DNA of 64,000 nucleotides. Source: Diadema setosum. Taxonomy: Eukaryota; Echinodermata; Echinoidea; Diadematoida; Diadematidae. Every line of letters starts with the position of its first letter. Position 1 is the first letter of the stretch. The notes below the pieces were generated by a model. The model searched no databases. It was given only the letters and a program-made list of their open reading frames with translations, and was not told where the DNA came from. A program made the translations under genes and the position numbers. The stretch covers positions 27,587,476 to 27,651,475 of the forward strand of contig CM067066.1 of assembly GCA_033980235.1 (NCBI GenBank), given 5' to 3'. This document shows positions 59,519-64,000 of the stretch, one piece after another.

Positions 59519-60795
59519 ACGGATGTTTGTACTACAATGTACATGTACATGTAAGTTACTTCTTTTTGAAGACGAATAAGCCAGGTTTACAGGTGCATTG
59601 GTACAGCACTGGCTGGCAGTGGGGAAAACAAATCATCCTCAACATGTTGATCAAGACACACAGCTGATCATTGATGGATTGACTGTATTGATGATAGACT
59701 CAACCAAAGTGGACTGAAAACCATCCATACAATCTCCAGAATCTCAGCTCAGAAAATCTGCGATGTGCATTTGATAGAATCTTGAACTAACAAGTATTGC
59801 AGCAGTCCTGGAATGATTCTAATAACCCTCGACAGGGACAAGGAAACTGGCTGCATAATGCACAAACAGTAGCACTGCCTATGTATGATAGAAAGGTGCA
59901 TCAAGACAAGACCTTGTACACGTCCCACTACTGTTAAGTGTGTCCTTGGGAGGATTTCCTCATTCGTTTTGCATATATCCCTCTATACATACTGCTTTAA
60001 TGAACAATACAGATGTACACAAAGCTATTTGTATACCTGTAAAGATAGTGTATGAGCTGCTAATTCCATAACTCTGGGTGAAGTGTACAAATAACATCAA
60101 TTGATAATCTTTACGGAGGTTATCATTATCCTGGGGCCACGTCTACAGGGTACAAGGGTGTTACCTTGAATTCCCATTCCATAGTGTACACAAAAACCTG
60201 GTTTGCAACATTTAAGAAGTACATTTGTACACTTTCATCATCCTTCCAGCTCTTTCACATACTGTGTTTGATTAAAATACAGGCGAGAAACAAACAAGCA
60301 AAACAAGCGTAAAGGAATATTATGTACAATTGTGTATTAAGCAAGCATCTGTACAAAAGAACCTGCCTACACACTCTTTGAAAGAAATTATGTATATGAT
60401 AATTGTATGGCAGCACCACACATTGCGCACAGTCATGTTTCAAAAGAAGCTCATGAATAAATGAGTCTCTCCATTGTGCTGTATGAACTTTGCAAAGGCT
60501 TTGCACATTGTGCTTATTAAACTGTTTAATGCATTCATCTGGTAGTTTGCGCATAAACCTGCTACATTATACACAATGTATGACACAATGATACATGATA
60601 AGTTGAATGAAACTATGCTCAAACCATTGCTTCGATACACTATGTAGGCCTATTGAGTGATATGGGTTAATTTTTAGTTTCTTTTCTGAAAACTCTGAGA
60701 TTTATACCATCATAAGATTTCATACATGAAGTTGGGAAACACTCTTCTTCAACCATGCACAATTTTGTGACATTTGCTGAAGGGATATACAACCT

Positions 60796-61560
60796 TTAAA
60801 GGAGTGGTATAGTTTTGGTTTGGAGGGGGGTTCAGGTCATAACTTGTTGTGACATACATGTAATATTAAAGAAACCACTTATGAAATATTAAAGGGAATG
60901 TACAGTACTGGTTGAGGTGGGGATTCATGTTTTGAACATTCCTAAGTGAGATAATGAAAAGCCTCTTATGAAATATGAAAGAGCATGTAATTTTAAGAAG
61001 GATTCAATGTTTATATGATGAAAATTGGTTTTCAAATGGCTGAGATATCCAAAAAAGTGATAATAATAAAAGGTGACATGCCACAACTTTATTAGGATCT
61101 CTTTGTTTCACCTTGTTTTTGGATATCTCAGCCATTTCAAAACCGATTTTCATCAAATAAACTTTTGATACCCCTTAGAACTGCATGCTCTTTGACATCT
61201 CATAGAGTGGTTTCTGAATATCTTGCCCTTTAAACATAGGGCACACAATTCTAAGAGGTACTTCAAGTTCATTTGATGAAAATTGGTTTTCGAATGACTG
61301 AGATATCTAAAACAAACTAAAAAAAAGTGGTCCTAATAAAAGATGGGTCCCACCTTTTCTTAGAATCTCTTTGTTTCTGCATATATATCTCAGCAATTTC
61401 AATACCAATTTTCATCAAATAGACTTTGAATTCCTCTTAGAATTATACATTCTTTCATATTTTGTAAGAGATTTCTCCTTACCTCAAAAACAAATTATCA
61501 TCTCAAAAGAGGTTGTAAACCTGAAGCCTCATCTCAACCGAAACTGTACTATCCCTTTAA
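60796..61560. mobile_element. Palindromic TTAA MITE, family 1 (copy e, split by another copy)
   Basis: Outer TTAA lies at 60796-60799 and 61557-61560, with ends AGGAGTGGTATAGTTTTGG and, as complement of the right, AGGGATAGTACAGTTTCGG. The left arm is interrupted after ATGAAATA at 60889 by a second family member and resumes at about 61234 with GGGCACACAATTCTAAGAGG. Its palindromic centre is near 61340. Confidence 0.8.
60889..61233. mobile_element. Nested family-1 TTAA MITE (copy f)
   Basis: Inserted at a TTAA within copy e, with TTAA present on both sides (60889-60892 and 61230-61233). The left end AGGGAATGTACAGTACTGG is intact; the right end reads CTTGCCCT and is shortened. It must be younger than its host copy. 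Confidence 0.75.
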
Positions 61561-61934
61561 GATCACAACAAAAAGATTGAAGGGAAACCATCAAGAAAGT
61601 GTCATAAATTCAGAGATGGTGGTGTAGTAGCTGCTCCTGAAATAAAACCCATCATTTCAGGCGAGGCAAGAGCAAACTCTACACATGGGGGATACCATTC
61701 ACATTGCCGCACGATTCTAATTTGATCATTTTGTACAGCAGGCATGCAGACCGGTATTTCACCTCATATACATCAACCAATTAAGCCCGTCCTCATAGCC
61801 TCCTCAAGTACGTTGCTCAGGGGCCTGGCATAAGGGTCACTCAGTCCTTTGGGTTGAGTCAACAAACTGCATGATGTCCATGTAACAGAGGTATCAACTA
61901 ATTCATTTCACAATGAATATCATTTCAAATGTGG

Positions 61935-62500
61935 TTAAAGGGAAGATAAACCCCAAGAACAATGTGGATTGAGTGAAAGCAGCAACATTAGTAGAACACA
62001 TCAGTGAAAGTTTGAAGAAAATCGGACAATCGATGCAAAAGTTATGAATTTTTAAAGTTTTGATGTTGGAACCGCTGGATGAGGAGACTACTAGAGGTTA
62101 TGACGTATGAGTGGACAACAATACCAAGAAAATATAAAGAAAATTCGGCAAAAATCCATTTTTCATGAAAATTACAAATTCCATCAACTTGATATTGATA
62201 TATGTTAAGGGTAGCAATTATTCCCCCTGCTTTCTGAAAGCGTTTGGTCCATTGTTTTTTCATAATTCTAGAAAAGTGAATTTTTGTTGAATTTCCTTTA
62301 TATTTTCTTTGTATTGTTGTCCACTTATACGTCATATCCTCTAGTAGTCTCCTCATCCAGCGGTTCCAACACCAAAACTTAAAAAATTCATAACTTTTGC
62401 ATCGATTGTCCGGTTTTCCTCAAACTTTCACCGATGTGTTCTACTGATGTTGCTGCTTTCACTCAATCCACATTGTTCTTTGGGTTTACCTTCCCTTTAA
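61935..62500. mobile_element. Palindromic TTAA MITE, family 2, intact
   Basis: TTAA lies at 61935-61938 and 62497-62500. The left end is AGGGAAGATAAACCCCAAGA and the complement of the right is AGGGAAGGTAAACCCAAAGA; the arms then agree almost base for base over more than 200 bp (for example AACAATGTGGATTGAGTGAA in both). The high arm identity implies recent formation or gene conversion. The 566-bp element has no coding capacity beyond chance. Confidence 0.88.
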
Positions 62501-62959
62501 GTTTTGCTGTGTCAGTATGAACTTAACCCCCTTGCTAAAGGGATGCATATATATTCACATCTAAAATCTTTCATGGATATGCTGCACTGCAAATTAAATT
62601 TTTTACCTCCTTTACATGGACATCACATTTAAATAGCATTGGCAAAAAACCTTGTAGTCTGAAATTGCAATATCTATGATGCTTGAGCAGTAAAACTTGG
62701 TGGGATACCATTTTCTTTCTGAAGTCATTACTGGCAGATATTTGCTTGGTTTAAAAGACGCCTGGTATACTGGTACCTGTACGTCACTAAAGCTGTCCCA
62801 ACCCTATCGACTGGCCCATGGTATGTGAATGGCAATACAGTGTAATGTTGCAATTTATTCTAAACCATGCTCTATAGACGACTTTCATGAAAGGAGTATT
62901 ACGCAAGGCAAATGCCAAGAAATGTCTCGCCTGCATACAATGGCAATTTATGTTTACAG

Positions 62960-63870
62960 TGTTTTTTTAAGTCAGTTCACTGACCTTTTGACCTTGGACC
63001 TGCATGTATCCAAAATTGAAACTTGACCAGCATCTTTAAGTGATGAACAGTGTACCTGTAGTTTGAGTTTTGTGGTCATAGCCTAAAGGTACGGAAAGTT
63101 GTTGAGAGCATGTTACAATATATGGCACTTATATCAGGATATGATAAGTTCATTGATGTTTTGACCCTTGACTTTGCCAGACTTCACCTACGTGTACACA
63201 TTTGAATTTGACTGGCATCTTTAGATGATGTACTGTACCTGCAGTGTGAATTTGGTGGTCATAACTCAAAGCTGTGGAAAGTTATTGAATGTACACTACA
63301 ATACTTGTATGTGTACAGTGCTTCTCATGTAAAGTTCATTGATCATTTGACTTTTGAACTTAACAGACTTCACCCATACAGTCCATATTTGGTCTTGACC
63401 TGCATCATTAGGTGATGTATCTGTGGTGTGAGTTTGGTGGTCATACATGTAGCTCAAATCTGTGGATAGTCATCGAGAGTACACCACAATACTACAAATG
63501 TATGTGTACAGCGCTTATCAGATAAAGTTCACTGACCATTTGACCTTTGAACTTCTTGAACTTCAACCATATTCAAACTTGATCTGCATCTTTACGTAAT
63601 GTACTTGTGGCGTGAGCTTGGTGGTCATACACGAACCGTACACGTAGCTCAAATTTGTGGAAAGTTATTGAGAGTACATCACAATACTGTGAGATACAGT
63701 GCTTAATATTAGGAGATGTTTGACTTTTTGACCTTTGACCTTCTTAGACTGCCTGTATTTGAACAGGGAGGTCATTTGAACATGATTAGAATATTTAGGA
63801 TACATGTATGTACCAGTTGTGTGAGTTTGGTGGCCATAGCTCAAAGCTGTGGAAAGTTTAATAGAGAGTA
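62960..63870. repeat. ~185-bp tandem repeat, about five units, with nuclear-receptor half-sites
   Basis: AGTTCAYTGA marks units at about 62975, 63148, 63334 and 63527; a fifth, more diverged unit is at about 63716 (spacings 173-193). Each unit goes on with TGACCTTTGAACTTC-like, a GACTTCA block, TTTGGTGGTCATA and TGTGGAAAGTTATTGAGAGT blocks. TGACCTTTGACCT at 63729-63741 is a perfect DR1 in reverse and TGACCTTTTGACCT at 62981-62994 a DR2. The units are moderately diverged. Confidence 0.85.
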
Positions 63871-64000
63871 TGCCAAATTGTTAATGATGCCGACGACTAC
63901 ACTGCCGCTGTCTGCAATGACGATAGAAATATATCTGGGTTCCGTTATGCAGATGAGACAAAAACAGACAAAAAGAATGGTAGCGTTCAGACCTTTATAG

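Larger units (their letters stand above)
58573..64000 (-). other. ZNRF1: ZNRF1-like first visible intron, continuing off the right edge
   Basis: No exon matching the ZNRF N-terminal region was found up to 64000, so this is intronic. It contains an ATT/ATC-rich tract (about 58690-58850), a GTT array (59460-59518), nested TTAA MITEs (60796-61560), an intact family-2 MITE (61935-62500) and a ~185-bp tandem repeat (62960-63870). Between these I see only AT-rich, non-coding sequence. Confidence 0.75.

Overview
This is a stretch of animal genomic DNA, not bacterial or viral. It has short exons with GT/AG splice sites, multi-kilobase introns and many inactive mobile-element relics, and it is AT-rich with numerous microsatellites and homopolymer tracts. 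The repeats (TTAA-flanked palindromic MITEs, hAT-like MITEs, tRNA-derived SINEs and a LINE reverse-transcriptase relic) and the gene content fit a marine invertebrate deuterostome, most likely an echinoderm. That placement is inference from general style, not from a diagnostic gene.

Two genes are supported, and they converge. On the + strand, 4381-12289 holds the last three coding exons of a CCDC102A-like coiled-coil gene (4381-4551, 8063-8166, 12184-12289) with a poly(A) signal at 12502. Its earlier exons lie left of the window. On the - strand, 58572-46862 holds the last three coding exons of a ZNRF1-like E3 ubiquitin ligase: a CxxC...HxxxC zinc finger at 58572-58477, the first part of the RING at 48874-48769, and the rest of the RING with the stop at 46919-46862. 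Its first exon, which should encode the N-terminal region, lies right of the window. Both genes join in phase, and the predicted proteins match family hallmarks. In human both orthologues are on chromosome 16q, so the pairing may reflect old linkage.

The roughly 34.5 kb between the two stop codons (12290-46861) shows no confidently recognised gene. It holds a dense set of non-autonomous elements at 20.4-29.8 kb, a SINE at 15 kb, a frameshifted coding-like block at 40.4-41.0 kb, and more complex sequence at 34.5-42.8 kb with E-box and RFX X-box-like motifs that could be regulatory. The introns are also loaded. The last CCDC102A intron interval carries an hAT-like MITE inserted into a LINE RT relic and a 1.27-kb element made of about seven 161-bp units, each with a palindromic X-box-like motif. 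The large ZNRF1 intron carries a SINE, a palindromic MITE and a 2-kb hAT-like element with an internal 166-bp satellite. The right end of the window has nested TTAA MITEs and a ~185-bp tandem repeat with nuclear-receptor half-sites.

Most striking are (i) three distinct long-palindrome MITE families sharing TTAA targets and TTAAAGRR-type ends, one copy nested inside another; (ii) tandem arrays carrying RFX X-box-like palindromes in introns of both genes; (iii) two hAT-like elements with exact 8-bp target duplications; and (iv) an unusual density of G or C homopolymers of 10 or more bases.
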